44,977 bases of DNA from CAVPDE01 sp964580575 (GCA_964580575.1 CAZOLJ010000036.1:1-44977), one strand, 5' to 3'. Counted from the first letter of the stretch, positions 8,166 to 16,324 are shown. Notes: generated by a model from the sequence alone, not told the origin. Program-made: numbers and translations.

Positions 8166-8563
8166 TCTTTTTCGGGGTCCCGTCCTGCGCCGACCAGGAG
8201 CAGGATTTTGTCCACCTTGAAGAAAACGAGGAAACGGGGCTTTCCTTCCTCCTTTCCTCCCGCATACCTTTTGCTTCGAATCGAATAGAGAAGCTCGGTG
8301 TCTTTTTCTTCCCGGAGTTTGGTCAGGAAAAGGCGAATGCCCTTGTATCCCGGGCCATCCTCCTTGAAGAGATAAGCCGCATGGTTGTTGGTCTGCAAAT
8401 TATGATGGGTCAATCGTTCGGCCATGATGAAGGCAACCGTCTCCTGGTCTATGATGTGCGGTTTTGCGTAAATCGCAGTATCCACACGTCCCTCTCCATC
8501 CGCTGTTGCCAGCACGCCGGTTCCTTTCACCCCCTCGAAATACCCCTTCAGATTCAGTTCCAT
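8162..8563 (-). CDS. Pyridoxamine 5'-phosphate oxidase-like flavin-binding protein
   Basis: A 133-residue protein of the split-barrel PPOX/FMN-binding superfamily. The opening GVLATADGEGRVDTAIYAKPHI is the usual first strand pair, and TNNHAAYLFKEDGPGYKGIRLFLTKL follows as expected. These proteins bind FMN, F420 or haem, and many have no known reaction. The start at 8563 has GGGAGGAGC just upstream. Function beyond cofactor binding cannot be given. A second PPOX-type protein (11258-11698) is clearly different in sequence. Confidence 0.8.
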   Translation of the reverse strand: MELNLKGYFEGVKGTGVLATADGEGRVDTAIYAKPHIIDQETVAFIMAERLTHHNLQTNNHAAYLFKEDGPGYKGIRLFLTKLREEKDTELLYSIRSKRYAGGKEEGKPRFLVFFKVDKILLLVGAGRDPEKD

Positions 8564-8685
8564 ATTGCTCCTCCCATTGATGCTGCTCTTGATCGAGTTT
8601 GTGTTGATCTATTTTTGAGAAAAGATATGGATCACCCTGCGTAGTTCAAGTTTTGATTCACGCAACAATTCATCTCGGGCATCTG

Positions 8686-8713
8686 TTGACAAAGCGTCAA
8701 GTCAAATTATTTT
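8686..8713 (+). promoter_or_regulatory. Sigma-70-like promoter of the methyltransferase-zinc ribbon gene
   Basis: TTGACA at 8686-8691 is followed after 16 bases by TATTTT at 8708-8713. The -35 box is part of a small inverted repeat (TTGAC, five bases, GTCAA; 8686-8700), a possible operator. The predicted transcript would start near 8720 and have a leader of about 90 bases. Confidence 0.5.
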
Positions 8714-8743
8714 ATACCAGGTTTTTTGAGAACACAAAGTCTT

Positions 8744-8797
8744 AACCCGCCCATTTTGGGGCCACGAGCCGGGTTGCGAAATCCCCCGGCTTTTTTT
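8744..8797 (+). promoter_or_regulatory. Possible transcription attenuator or riboswitch in the leader
   Basis: An intrinsic terminator sits inside the leader: AGCCGGG (8767-8773) pairs with CCCGGCT (8785-8791), followed by seven T (8791-8797), ending only 13 bases before the start codon. Upstream, AACCCG (8744-8749) can pair with CGGGTT (8770-8775), enclosing an inner CCC/GGG hairpin (8750-8752 with 8758-8760). That pairing uses bases needed by the terminator, so the two structures are mutually exclusive. No gene on this strand ends nearby, so the terminator most likely controls its own downstream gene. I could not match it to a named riboswitch. Confidence 0.55.
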
Positions 8798-8810
8798 ATG
8801 GAGGTAACCC

Positions 8811-9872
8811 ATGAATATCGAGAAGGACATAACCGAGAGGACTCCGTGCAGCGCAAACCCTGTTTTCGGCACTGGCGCCTTTTCCAGAATGGATGAATCC
8901 GATGATGCAGGATTCTATTCCAAAGACCGATTTGTGAGCCACCTGGACTCCCTTGCTTCGGCCACTGTGGAGAAGCTCATTGGGACGCTCATTGTGGAAG
9001 AAACTCCTGCCATCCTGGATTTGATGGCCGGCTGGGATTCTCACATCCCAGGGGATCTTCGGGCCTCGGAAGTCATAGGCCTTGGATTGAATGAAAACGA
9101 ACTCAGCAATAACAAAGTCCTTTCAGAGTCCGTAATCCACGATCTCAACAAGGACCCTCATCTTCCTTTCCCGGACAATCGATTTGACGTGGTGGTCAAC
9201 ACGGTTTCCGTGGATTACATGACAAAACCCGCCGAGGTCTTCAAAGAGGTGGCCAGGGTCCTCAAACCAGGCGGACTGTTCTTGGTCATTTTCTCCAACC
9301 GGATGTTTTCTGAGAAAGCGGTCAAGGTCTGGCGGGAAGCAGGCGAAGAGGAGAGGGTTCTTCTGGTCGAAGATCTATTCAAGGAGGCAGGCGCCTTTGA
9401 AAAGCCGATAGTCTTCCTTTCCAAGGGAAAGCCCCGGCCAAAGGACGACAAGTACGCACACCTGGGTATTCCCAGCGACCCCATCTATGCCGTCTACGCT
9501 GACAAGAAGGGGGGCCATCCTCCCTGGGGAACAAGGCCTGAGTTCACGGTTTCCTACGGTGAACCGCTGGACCAGGAAACCTTTGACGCTAGAAAAAAAG
9601 CCATTAAGCACACCCTGCGCTGTCCTCACTGCGGGGAAAAGATGCTGAAATGGGCGGTACCGGACAATCCCATTGAAGTCACATGGGACAACGATTTCAT
9701 GTACATCTGTTTCAACGATGCATGCCCCTACTATGTCCGTGGCTGGGATTTCATGTACCGGGAAGGCAACAGGGGGGCTTCCTATCGCCTCATGTACAAT
9801 CCTGAAAAGGATTGTTGCATGCCCATTCCCGTGCCGACGCCCAGGGCTTTGAGGGAAAGTATCATCGAATAA
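8811..9872 (+). CDS. Class I SAM methyltransferase fused to a C-terminal zinc ribbon
   Basis: A 353-residue fusion. Residues about 65-165 form a Methyltransf_11-type domain: ILDLMAGWDSH (an altered SAM-binding loop), LPFPDNRFDVVV, then VARVLKPGGLFLVIFSNRMF. After a linker, residues about 268-353 carry C271, C274, C300 and C305 in a CPHC...CFNDAC arrangement followed by YYVRGWDFM and a tyrosine-rich tail. This C-terminal part resembles a short Ogr/Delta-like zinc-ribbon family that I associate with deltaproteobacteria as stand-alone proteins (from memory). The substrate is unknown. The ATG at 8811 follows GGAGG. The gene stands alone behind its own promoter and terminator-containing leader. 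Confidence 0.75.
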   Translation: MNIEKDITERTPCSANPVFGTGAFSRMDESDDAGFYSKDRFVSHLDSLASATVEKLIGTLIVEETPAILDLMAGWDSHIPGDLRASEVIGLGLNENELSNNKVLSESVIHDLNKDPHLPFPDNRFDVVVNTVSVDYMTKPAEVFKEVARVLKPGGLFLVIFSNRMFSEKAVKVWREAGEEERVLLVEDLFKEAGAFEKPIVFLSKGKPRPKDDKYAHLGIPSDPIYAVYADKKGGHPPWGTRPEFTVSYGEPLDQETFDARKKAIKHTLRCPHCGEKMLKWAVPDNPIEVTWDNDFMYICFNDACPYYVRGWDFMYREGNRGASYRLMYNPEKDCCMPIPVPTPRALRESIIE

Positions 9873-9941
9873 CGGTTCAGGGTGCAAGGTGCGCGGTGTA
9901 CCCTCTTCCTTGGACCGTAAACCGTGAACCTTGTACCTTCC
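9873..9941. repeat. Inverted heptamer-type repeat (GGTGCAA/GGTACAA family)
   Basis: The spacer between two convergent genes is a degenerate 7-base satellite. Left units read GGTGCAA, GGTGCGC and GGTGTAC; right units read ACCGTAA, ACCGTGA, ACCTTGT and ACCTTCC, so the halves are roughly complementary. A similar one-sided array starts at 22511. Between convergent stops it may also act as a hairpin terminator. Confidence 0.7.
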
Positions 9942-10892
9942 TCACGCATGATTTCTCAGTTGCAGGGCAATGGGGTGGGGATTGAGATAGACCTGCTGTC
10001 TCAAGTAGTCTTCCTTGTACTTCCTTACATAGTGATTGATCAGGGTGATCGGGACAACCAGGGGGATGTACCCTTTGCGATATTCATCGAGAATCTCAAG
10101 GAGTTCCTGTTTCTCGTCTTTCGACAGCTGTTCTTTGAAATAGCCCATCATGTGCTGGAGAACGTTCGCGTTCTTTTTGACCGTGGTCCTCAGTTTGAGA
10201 GCCTCCATCAGCAGGGTCTCATAGCTTGCGTAGAGGTCGTTTAACGGCAGCTTCTTGCCCTCTGCCACGAGCTTGCCCATGGCGCGGTAGTGCTTTTCGC
10301 TGTGAGAAAGCGCCAGCAGCTTGTGCTGCGTGTGAAAGGCAACAAGGTTTCCGAGACTCTTCTTCTCCCGGACCACCTCGCGCCATCGCCTCAGCGTGAA
10401 AATGCTCTCAATAAAGCTCTCTCGCAGTTTAGGATCGTGAAGGCGGCCCTCCTCCTCCACGGGGATCAGGGGGAAATGGTCCATGAACGTTTTGGCAAAC
10501 ATCCCTATTCCTGCTTTTTCCGGCATACCTTTCTCGTTGTAGACCTTCACCCGTTCCATGCCGCTGCTTGGGGAATCGCTTTTGAAGATGAATCCGCACA
10601 AACCTTCTTTTTCCAGCTCCTTCACCCGGCCCCTGGCCCAACTCAGCATCCGCTCCGTAAGATCCTGACCGGATCTGACCGTGACAAGCCGCGGAGATTG
10701 GGGATCGCCCACAAGCCTCATCGACTCCCGCGGTATGCCAAGCCCGCACTCCACCTCAGGGCAAACCGGGACATACTCCACATACTGCTCCAGCGTATCC
10801 GTGAGATACCGATCGTGTTTGTGTCCACCGTCGTACCTCACGTTCTGGCCCATCAAGCAGGCACTGATTCCAAGCTTTATCTTATCTTCCAT
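9942..10892 (-). CDS. DUF523-DUF1722 protein (TudS-like domain plus YbgA domain)
   Basis: A 316-residue two-domain protein. The N-terminal half (residues 5-150) is DUF523, now linked to TudS-type desulfidases that remove sulfur from thiopyrimidines with a [4Fe-4S] cluster. GISACLMGQNVRYDGGHK carries C12, and VPVCPEVECGLGIPRE carries C44 and C49. The usual SPSCG motif reads SPSSG here (S110), so a cysteine often seen there is serine. The C-terminal half (about 170-316) is DUF1722/YbgA, a helical domain of unknown role. The family commonly neighbours photolyase genes, as here, where a class II photolyase starts about 800 bases away. The activity is inference from family. Confidence 0.85.
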   Translation of the reverse strand: MEDKIKLGISACLMGQNVRYDGGHKHDRYLTDTLEQYVEYVPVCPEVECGLGIPRESMRLVGDPQSPRLVTVRSGQDLTERMLSWARGRVKELEKEGLCGFIFKSDSPSSGMERVKVYNEKGMPEKAGIGMFAKTFMDHFPLIPVEEEGRLHDPKLRESFIESIFTLRRWREVVREKKSLGNLVAFHTQHKLLALSHSEKHYRAMGKLVAEGKKLPLNDLYASYETLLMEALKLRTTVKKNANVLQHMMGYFKEQLSKDEKQELLEILDEYRKGYIPLVVPITLINHYVRKYKEDYLRQQVYLNPHPIALQLRNHA

Positions 10893-11151
10893 GGGGCACT
10901 CTTGCTCTGTTTATTTGTGGAAACTGATCTCAACCTACCAGACTGAGAACATTCCAGCAACGGAAATAAACTCACCAGCCCTTTCAAGCCCTCAAGGGGC
11001 TTTCTTAATGCCAGCGAATATGGTACTGAAGTCCTATTGCCGTCACGCACTGTCAGGAGATCCGCTGCATTTCGTTATCCCGGCCAAGTTCCGCGAAGCG
11101 GAATGCGAGCCGTGATCCAGAGAAGATAGCACTGGGCGTGTTTTCTATAGG

Positions 11152-11171
11152 ATTCCGGCTTTCGCCGGAAT
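11152..11171. repeat. REP-like palindrome
   Basis: ATTCCGGC and GCCGGAAT form a perfect 8-base stem around TTTC. The motif ATTCCGGCTTTCGCCGGAAT followed by GAC is a type of dispersed palindrome common in proteobacterial genomes (family memory). Only one copy is visible in this window. Confidence 0.7.
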
Positions 11172-11177
11172 GACCAA

Positions 11178-11199
11178 AAAAGGCGCCTTCCGGCCTTTT
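11178..11199 (+). terminator. Terminator-like hairpin upstream of the PPOX-photolyase pair
   Basis: AAAAGGC pairs with GCCTTTT around an 8-base loop (GCCTTCCG). It is symmetrical and could work in either direction. It lies about 58 bases before the start at 11258, so if the promoter is upstream it would attenuate that operon. Otherwise it insulates it. Confidence 0.4.
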
Positions 11200-11257
11200 A
11201 CGAAACCACCGAGCAAGGGTTGTTTAAAAACACGTTTGCGATCAGGAGAGCCTAAGC

Positions 11258-11698
11258 ATGATCGAATTGATGAAGAAACTCGCAAAAGAAAAGGATATCT
11301 GCGTCCTGGCGACCGTTTCAGGTGAGAAGCCTCACTGCTCTCTCATGGCCTATACCACGGATGACGAGTGCAGTGAGATTTACATGGCGACCCACAGGGC
11401 CACCAAGAAGTTCAAAAACCTCATGGAGAATCCCTCTGTGAGTCTTCTCATCGACACCCGTGAGGAGCACAAAGGCTCTCACCGCCCCGAAGCAAAGGCC
11501 ATGACCGTTTCCGGCGCTTTTGAAAGGCTGGAGGATAATCAGAACAAGGCATGGGCGAGGGCCAGGCTGCTTAGCCGGCACCCCCATCTCAAAGAATTCC
11601 TGGACCATCCGGATGCGGAGGTGATTTGCATCAGGATCCGTTCGTTCCTTTTACTGGATGGCCTCACGGACGCTCACTTCGAGGAGATCCCAGAATGA
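11258..11698 (+). CDS. Pyridoxamine 5'-phosphate oxidase family protein
   Basis: A 146-residue PPOX/FMN-binding split-barrel protein. DICVLATVSGEKPHCSLMAYTTDDE is the typical N-terminal strand pair, IYMATHRATKKFKNLMENPSVSLLIDTR is the flavin-contacting region, and ICIRIRSFLLLDGL closes the barrel. A Shine-Dalgarno (AGGAG) precedes the ATG at 11258. The stop overlaps the photolyase start as ATGA, so the two are translationally coupled. The coupling suggests, but does not prove, a flavin-related link. The reaction is unknown. Confidence 0.82.
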   Translation: MIELMKKLAKEKDICVLATVSGEKPHCSLMAYTTDDECSEIYMATHRATKKFKNLMENPSVSLLIDTREEHKGSHRPEAKAMTVSGAFERLEDNQNKAWARARLLSRHPHLKEFLDHPDAEVICIRIRSFLLLDGLTDAHFEEIPE

Positions 11699-13164
11699 GT
11701 CCGGTGCCCGAGATTCGCGTGATCCGTTGCAACGATGTCCCTGTTCGTGAAAAGGGGGACTATGTCCTTTACTGGATGACCGCTTTCCGCCGTACTCGAC
11801 GGAATTTCAGCCTTCAAAGGGCTGTGGACTGGGCCAATCGCCTTGCAAAACCTCTCCTCGTATTCGAAGCCCTTCGCATCGGCTATCCTTGGGCCTGCGA
11901 CCGCTTTCACCGCTTTGTCATCGACGGCATGGCGGACAACGCGGAGAGCCTGAAAAAATTCGGAGTGTCCTACTATCCTTACCTTGAGCCCTCACCCGAT
12001 GCGGACAAAGGCCTTCTCGCCGCTCTCGCTGAAAAGGCCTGTCTCGTGGTCACCGACGACTTCCCCGCTTTTTTTCTCCCCCACATGATCGCTTCCGCCT
12101 CAAAGAAGATCCCTGTCTGCATCGAGAAAGTGGATTCCAATGGATTGCTGCCCATGAAGGCGGCGGACAGGGTTTTTGCAGCAGCTAAGTTCTTCAGGAG
12201 TTTTCTGCAGAAGGAACTTCCCTTGCATCTCCCAGAGATGCCTGAGGCCGATCCCCTGAAAGAATTGAAACACAAAGGCCTTGTCCCTTCTCTCAAGGAC
12301 ATCCTAAAGCGCTGGCCTGCCGCTTCCCTGGAAATTGTTCGTGGAGTTCCTGATCTCCCGGCCGAATTTCCAGTGGACCATGAGGTGGGCGTCGTGGATG
12401 AGCGAGGAGGCGCCAACGAAGCCTCCAAGAGAATGAAGGGGTTTCTTGAAAAAAAACTCTCCCTCTATGAGGAAAACAGGAATCATCCTGACGAAGACGG
12501 CACGAGCGGGCTTTCCCCCTATCTCCATTTCGGCCATCTTTCGGTTCACGAGATCTTTCACCACCTGGCGGCCAAAGAGGAGTGGGACCTGGATGATCTT
12601 CCCAAGAAAGCAACAGGCGGCCGAAGCGGGTGGTGGCACATGAGTGAACCGGCAGAAGCCTTTCTCGACGAACTGGTGACATGGAGGGAGCTGGGCTTCA
12701 ACATGTGCGTGCAGAGGCAAGACTATGATGAATACCTTTCCCTGCCCGGCTGGGCTCGGCAAACCCTGAAAGACCATGAAGGGGATCAGAGGCGCTATGG
12801 CTACCGCTTGGAGGAGTTCGAGAGGGCGCAGACCCACGATCCTCTTTGGAACGCCGCTCAGGGTCAGCTCCTTCAGGAAGGCCGGGTCCACAATTACCTC
12901 CGAATGGTGTGGGGAAAGAAGATCCTCGAGTGGACGTCCTCTCCTCAAGAAGCGCTCGATATCATGATTGAACTCAACAACAAGTACGGTATCGACGGCA
13001 GGGATCCCAATTCCTACACAGGGATCATGTGGGTCCTGGGTAGATATGACAGGCCCTGGGGGCCGGAACGACCTATTTTCGGCAAAATACGGTACATGAG
13101 CTCGGAGAACACCTTGAGGAAAGTGCGGGCTGCGGAATACATGGAGAAATACAAACCCCAGTAA
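11695..13164 (+). CDS. phr: Class II CPD photolyase
   Basis: Repairs cyclobutane pyrimidine dimers with blue light, FAD and an antenna chromophore. From the ATG at 11695 the protein is 489 residues. The order of segments is that of class II enzymes: YWMTAFRRTRRNFSLQRAVDWAN at the N-terminus, FHRFVIDGMADN, SGLSPYLHFGHLSVHEIF, then ELGFNMCVQRQDYDEY, THDPLWNAAQGQLLQEGRVH, YLRMVWGKKILEW and NNKYGIDGRDPNSYTGIMW around the FAD site. The start overlaps the upstream stop as ATGA; a longer frame from 11626 runs inside the previous gene and is rejected. Nearby are mutY and a DUF523-DUF1722 gene. Confidence 0.96.
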   Translation: MSPVPEIRVIRCNDVPVREKGDYVLYWMTAFRRTRRNFSLQRAVDWANRLAKPLLVFEALRIGYPWACDRFHRFVIDGMADNAESLKKFGVSYYPYLEPSPDADKGLLAALAEKACLVVTDDFPAFFLPHMIASASKKIPVCIEKVDSNGLLPMKAADRVFAAAKFFRSFLQKELPLHLPEMPEADPLKELKHKGLVPSLKDILKRWPAASLEIVRGVPDLPAEFPVDHEVGVVDERGGANEASKRMKGFLEKKLSLYEENRNHPDEDGTSGLSPYLHFGHLSVHEIFHHLAAKEEWDLDDLPKKATGGRSGWWHMSEPAEAFLDELVTWRELGFNMCVQRQDYDEYLSLPGWARQTLKDHEGDQRRYGYRLEEFERAQTHDPLWNAAQGQLLQEGRVHNYLRMVWGKKILEWTSSPQEALDIMIELNNKYGIDGRDPNSYTGIMWVLGRYDRPWGPERPIFGKIRYMSSENTLRKVRAAEYMEKYKPQ

Positions 13165-13173
13165 CTTTGCCTC

Positions 13174-13737
13174 TCAACGCCTTGGCCGAACCCTGTCGTA
13201 GGGGTAAGGATAGGTCCAGGGTCTCCACAAAGGATCATACCACCCCCAGGGGTAATAGGGATAAGGGTAGGGCGCTAACCGCTCCTTGCCCCTGTCAGGC
13301 CAGAGGTAGACCTCTTTGGCAACAATGAGGGGATAGGTGTATTGAATCTCGCCAAGAGGCATGGTTCTCTTCCCCTCAACTTCACCTCCCACGGTCACCT
13401 CCCTTCCCTTACTGTAGACGGCGACGTCAAGATAGGAAGGGTAGAGAGCCAAAAAGCGACCCTCTGTTCTGTCCGCCTCTTCGGGCGCTCCAAAGAAATC
13501 AGAGGGTTTCTGGAGGAGTTCGATCAGAGTTCCCTCTTGCGTATTCTTTGCGTCTATGATCACTCCGGCCCAGACGACCACCGAGCCTTTGTGCGCCTCA
13601 GGATCACTAAAAACGTCCCGGAAGGTGAGATTCTTGTCCACTTGATCTCTCAGCGGCTTCGAAATCACCGGAGTGCACCCCATGACAAAAAGCATTATAC
13701 CAAGGATGATGCTCCATCCCGAAAACTTGACTCTCAT
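13174..13737 (-). CDS. Slp family outer-membrane lipoprotein
   Basis: A 187-residue lipoprotein. The signal peptide ends in the lipobox VMGC with C21 as the lipidation site. The mature part has the Slp core (NLTFRDVFSDPEAHKGSVVVWAGVII, then GRFLALYPSYLDVAVYSKGREVTVGGEV, and IQYTYPLIVAKEVYLW). E. coli Slp is a starvation-inducible outer-membrane lipoprotein of unclear role. The tail is rich in Tyr, Pro and Trp, a feature of many Slp homologues. It converges on the photolyase gene with a 9-base gap. Confidence 0.9.
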   Translation of the reverse strand: MRVKFSGWSIILGIMLFVMGCTPVISKPLRDQVDKNLTFRDVFSDPEAHKGSVVVWAGVIIDAKNTQEGTLIELLQKPSDFFGAPEEADRTEGRFLALYPSYLDVAVYSKGREVTVGGEVEGKRTMPLGEIQYTYPLIVAKEVYLWPDRGKERLAPYPYPYYPWGWYDPLWRPWTYPYPYDRVRPRR

Positions 13738-13870
13738 CTAGAATTCCTCCGCCTTTCTGACGCCAATCTAATCATTTCATCAAGACATAGAAAGGTCTTT
13801 CATGGAGCTTTCGCTCTTTGATAGACTTGAATCATTGACTGTTCAACGCGGGATGGAGTGAAAAACCTTT

Positions 13871-14935
13871 TTGAGCCAACATCCGATCACCTCAAAATTG
13901 CTCCGATGGTACGCCCATCATTCCCGGGATCTCCCTTGGCGACACACCCATGACCCTTACTTCATCTGGGTTTCCGAGATCATGCTCCAGCAGACCCAGG
14001 TGGAGACCGTCATCCCCTATTATCTCCGCTTTCTCATGAAATTTCCATCGGTGATGGCGCTCGCCGAAGCGCGGACGGATGAGGTCCTGAAAATGTGGGA
14101 GAACCTTGGCTACTATTCCAGAGCGCGAAATCTCCATGCTGCGGCAAAGGAAATCGTCGCCCGGTGGGGAGGCAGGCTTCCTCAAAACAGGAAAGACCTC
14201 CTGGCCCTCCCGGGGATCGGAGAATACACGGCCTCCGCCCTTCTCAGCATCGCTTTTGCCCTGCCTGTTGCGGCGATAGACGGCAATGTCTCGCGGGTGA
14301 TCTCCAGGCTATTTGCTCTCCGAAACCCCTTGGGTTCTCCGGAATCCCGGAAACAAGTCCTGGATCTGGCAAATCACCTTCTAAGCAGAAAGCACCCTGG
14401 GGCTTTCAATCAGGCGATGATGGACCTTGGTGCCACGGTGTGTGCACCGAGAGCCCCTTCATGCCTGTCTTGTCCCTTGAGGGGTCTGTGCAAAGCAAAA
14501 GACTTGGGATTACAGGAACGGCTTCCTGTTGCCCAAAAAAGGCCCGCCCTTAGCCACAAGCACGTGACCGCAGCAATCCTCTTTGATCGAAAGAAACGGG
14601 TGCTTGTTGTGCAGAGACCCGCATCAGGACTTCTCGGCGGCTTGTGGAAATTTCCAGGAGGGGAAAGAGGAGCGAAAGAGGCTTTGGAAGAGGCTTTGGT
14701 TAGAACAGTTCAAGAAGAGCTCGGATTACGTGTCCGTGTGCTGAAGGCGATGGCATCGGTAAAGCATGCGTACACGCATTTTCGCGTCACTTGTCATGTT
14801 TATCGAAGCGCCATTGTGAGAGGCAGGCCCAAGTCCCCTGAAGGACGTGAGTGGAAATGGGTCTCAGCGGAAGAAGTCCAGCGGCTGGCTTTATCCAAAG
14901 CAGAGAGGAAAATCCTTGCTGCGCTTCACAGCTGA
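13871..14935 (+). CDS. mutY: A/G-specific adenine glycosylase MutY
   Basis: Removes adenine mispaired with 8-oxoguanine. The 354-residue protein has catalytic residues E36 (SEIMLQQTQV) and D137 (AIDGNVSR), the helix-hairpin-helix LPGIGEYTASALL, and the [4Fe-4S] ligands C191, C198, C201 and C207. The C-terminal Nudix-like domain (about 226-354, GGLWKFPGGE and AVRTVQEEL-like) recognises the 8-oxoG strand. The start appears to be TTG at 13871: a stop lies in frame at 13859 and no ATG or GTG is in frame nearby. GGAG lies about 12 bases upstream. It overlaps the convergent oxidoreductase end by 10 bases. Confidence 0.95.
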   Translation: MSQHPITSKLLRWYAHHSRDLPWRHTHDPYFIWVSEIMLQQTQVETVIPYYLRFLMKFPSVMALAEARTDEVLKMWENLGYYSRARNLHAAAKEIVARWGGRLPQNRKDLLALPGIGEYTASALLSIAFALPVAAIDGNVSRVISRLFALRNPLGSPESRKQVLDLANHLLSRKHPGAFNQAMMDLGATVCAPRAPSCLSCPLRGLCKAKDLGLQERLPVAQKRPALSHKHVTAAILFDRKKRVLVVQRPASGLLGGLWKFPGGERGAKEALEEALVRTVQEELGLRVRVLKAMASVKHAYTHFRVTCHVYRSAIVRGRPKSPEGREWKWVSAEEVQRLALSKAERKILAALHS

Positions 14936-16311
14936 CCCGACGTGGCATCCCAGCTCTGCAAAAGCTTTTTGTACTCAGGGTCCTCATATCGACTGAGGAG
15001 AAAGGCGGGCGCATAGTCCGGCAAAGCACTGCCGCTCACGTGGTTTCCGAGCAGTTCGCCGGCAGCCATAGAGGCCATGATCCCGAATCCGGAAAGGGCC
15101 CCTGTCACAAAGGCTCCCCTGACCGGGAGAGGCCCAATCAGGGGCCTGTTCTCCTGGGTCTTGCAGTAGTACCCGCCATCCACAAAAGGCTTCCCTGCTT
15201 TTCCCAGGTAAACGGACAGCCCTGGCATCATGCCTGCCATTCCCCGGAGCACGATTTCCGCGTACTCCGGATCGAAGACCGGCGGCCAGACCGGTTCCTG
15301 AGGCTTGATGTCGTAGGTCCAAAGCGCCAGGATGGTCTGGCTCCCCTCCCCTCCCTCGGGTCTGAAATGGACCCCGCTGGGAAATTCTTCCAGAAGCCAT
15401 CGTGTTTTCTCACTTCCCTCGAGTACTTCTCTCTCCTCATCCGTCCACGGGAGCTTCATCGGGTCTGTCCAGATCATGAGGGGGACATCGCGAGGGATGA
15501 CTCCCTGGGGATCGTTGAACGCGATTTTACCGTGGAGTTCGTTGAACACAGGGAAATTCATCCCGATCAGGGCGCCCGCCTGTTTGAGAAGGGGTCCTGC
15601 AGCGATCACAAAAGATCGCGTGGAGATTTCTATCTGTTCCTTCTCTCCGGTCACCTGAACGGACTCTATTCCTCCTTTTCCCACAACCACGCCGGACACC
15701 CGGCCCATGAGGAACTGGGCGCCTGCTCCCTTGGCCTCCTGCAAGAGGTGCATTCCCAGTTGCTGCGCACTGAGCCAGCCGCAGCGGCGAACATGGAGCA
15801 TGGCAATGGCCGTGTCTTTGATGAAAGGATATTGCTTGCGGATCTTCGCCGGATCCAGGACGAGTTCCGCGCCGTTAAGGCCGGTTTCAAAACCTCTCGG
15901 TCTGTAGGCCGGACAGACCGGATCCTCCGGTCCGCCACGGTAAGTCCTGATCGGGCCCGCTCCCAGGTCTGAGATCTCTCTGGCCACCCGCTCCATGACC
16001 CGGGCCTGCTCAGGCCTCGCAGTGAGAAAAACATACCCTCTTCGGTTCATGTTGAAATAATAGTCGCTTTCGGCCGCAAGTCGATCCAGAAGATCAATGC
16101 TCCGGTTTATGAATCGCACCATCGTGTTGCCCGGCCCAGGCCACCAGTTGCGGTAGGCTTCCGTTGATTTATCGCTTGTAAGCGTCAAAGGAGCCTGCTC
16201 GTCAACGAGCAGAACTTTCCCGATCCCATGCTTGACCGCCAAGTGGTACGCGGCCGATACCCCTGCGATTCCAGCCCCGCAAATGACCACGTCGGCACTG
16301 AGCTTTTTCAT
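14926..16311 (-). CDS. FAD-dependent oxidoreductase of the DAO/DadA family
   Basis: A 461-residue flavoprotein with an N-terminal ADP-binding fold, CGAGIAGVSAAYHLA at about residues 11-25. A DAO-like body follows (SFVIAAGPLLKQAG, then ENRPLIGPLPVRGAFVTGALSGFGIMASMAAGELL near the end). The family oxidises amines such as sarcosine, glycine or D-amino acids. The substrate cannot be read from sequence. No signal peptide is visible. The next gene upstream on the strand is a Tat-exported nitroreductase-like protein 13 bases away, so the two may share a transcript. A functional link is only inferred. Confidence 0.82.
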   Translation of the reverse strand: MKKLSADVVICGAGIAGVSAAYHLAVKHGIGKVLLVDEQAPLTLTSDKSTEAYRNWWPGPGNTMVRFINRSIDLLDRLAAESDYYFNMNRRGYVFLTARPEQARVMERVAREISDLGAGPIRTYRGGPEDPVCPAYRPRGFETGLNGAELVLDPAKIRKQYPFIKDTAIAMLHVRRCGWLSAQQLGMHLLQEAKGAGAQFLMGRVSGVVVGKGGIESVQVTGEKEQIEISTRSFVIAAGPLLKQAGALIGMNFPVFNELHGKIAFNDPQGVIPRDVPLMIWTDPMKLPWTDEEREVLEGSEKTRWLLEEFPSGVHFRPEGGEGSQTILALWTYDIKPQEPVWPPVFDPEYAEIVLRGMAGMMPGLSVYLGKAGKPFVDGGYYCKTQENRPLIGPLPVRGAFVTGALSGFGIMASMAAGELLGNHVSGSALPDYAPAFLLSRYEDPEYKKLLQSWDATSGQL

Positions 16312-16324
16312 GATGATCCTTTCC

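Larger units (their letters stand above)
10893..11257. other. Gene-free spacer with hairpins
   Basis: A 365-base stretch between divergent genes. It holds AAGCCC-TCAAG-GGGCTT near 10989, the REP-like hairpin at 11152-11171 and a terminator-like hairpin at 11178-11199. I see no convincing reading frame with a ribosome-binding site. The sequence around 11070-11120 (GTTCCGCGAAGCGGAAT) is another GC-rich hairpin of the same style as the REP. Confidence 0.6.

Noticed and set aside
8744..8797. Guanidine-II (mini-ykkC) or another named riboswitch
   Set aside because: Only one ACGA-type loop (near 8764) is present instead of the required pair, and I could match no other consensus. It is reported only as an unassigned leader structure.
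13855..13873. A GTG near 13858 as the mutY start
   Set aside because: It is out of frame with MutY, and a stop codon is in frame at 13859. The TTG at 13871 is the first usable start.
14851..15972. A 373-codon open frame on the plus strand
   Set aside because: It is the reverse of the FAD oxidoreductase frame, has no motif, and overlaps the mutY 3' end.
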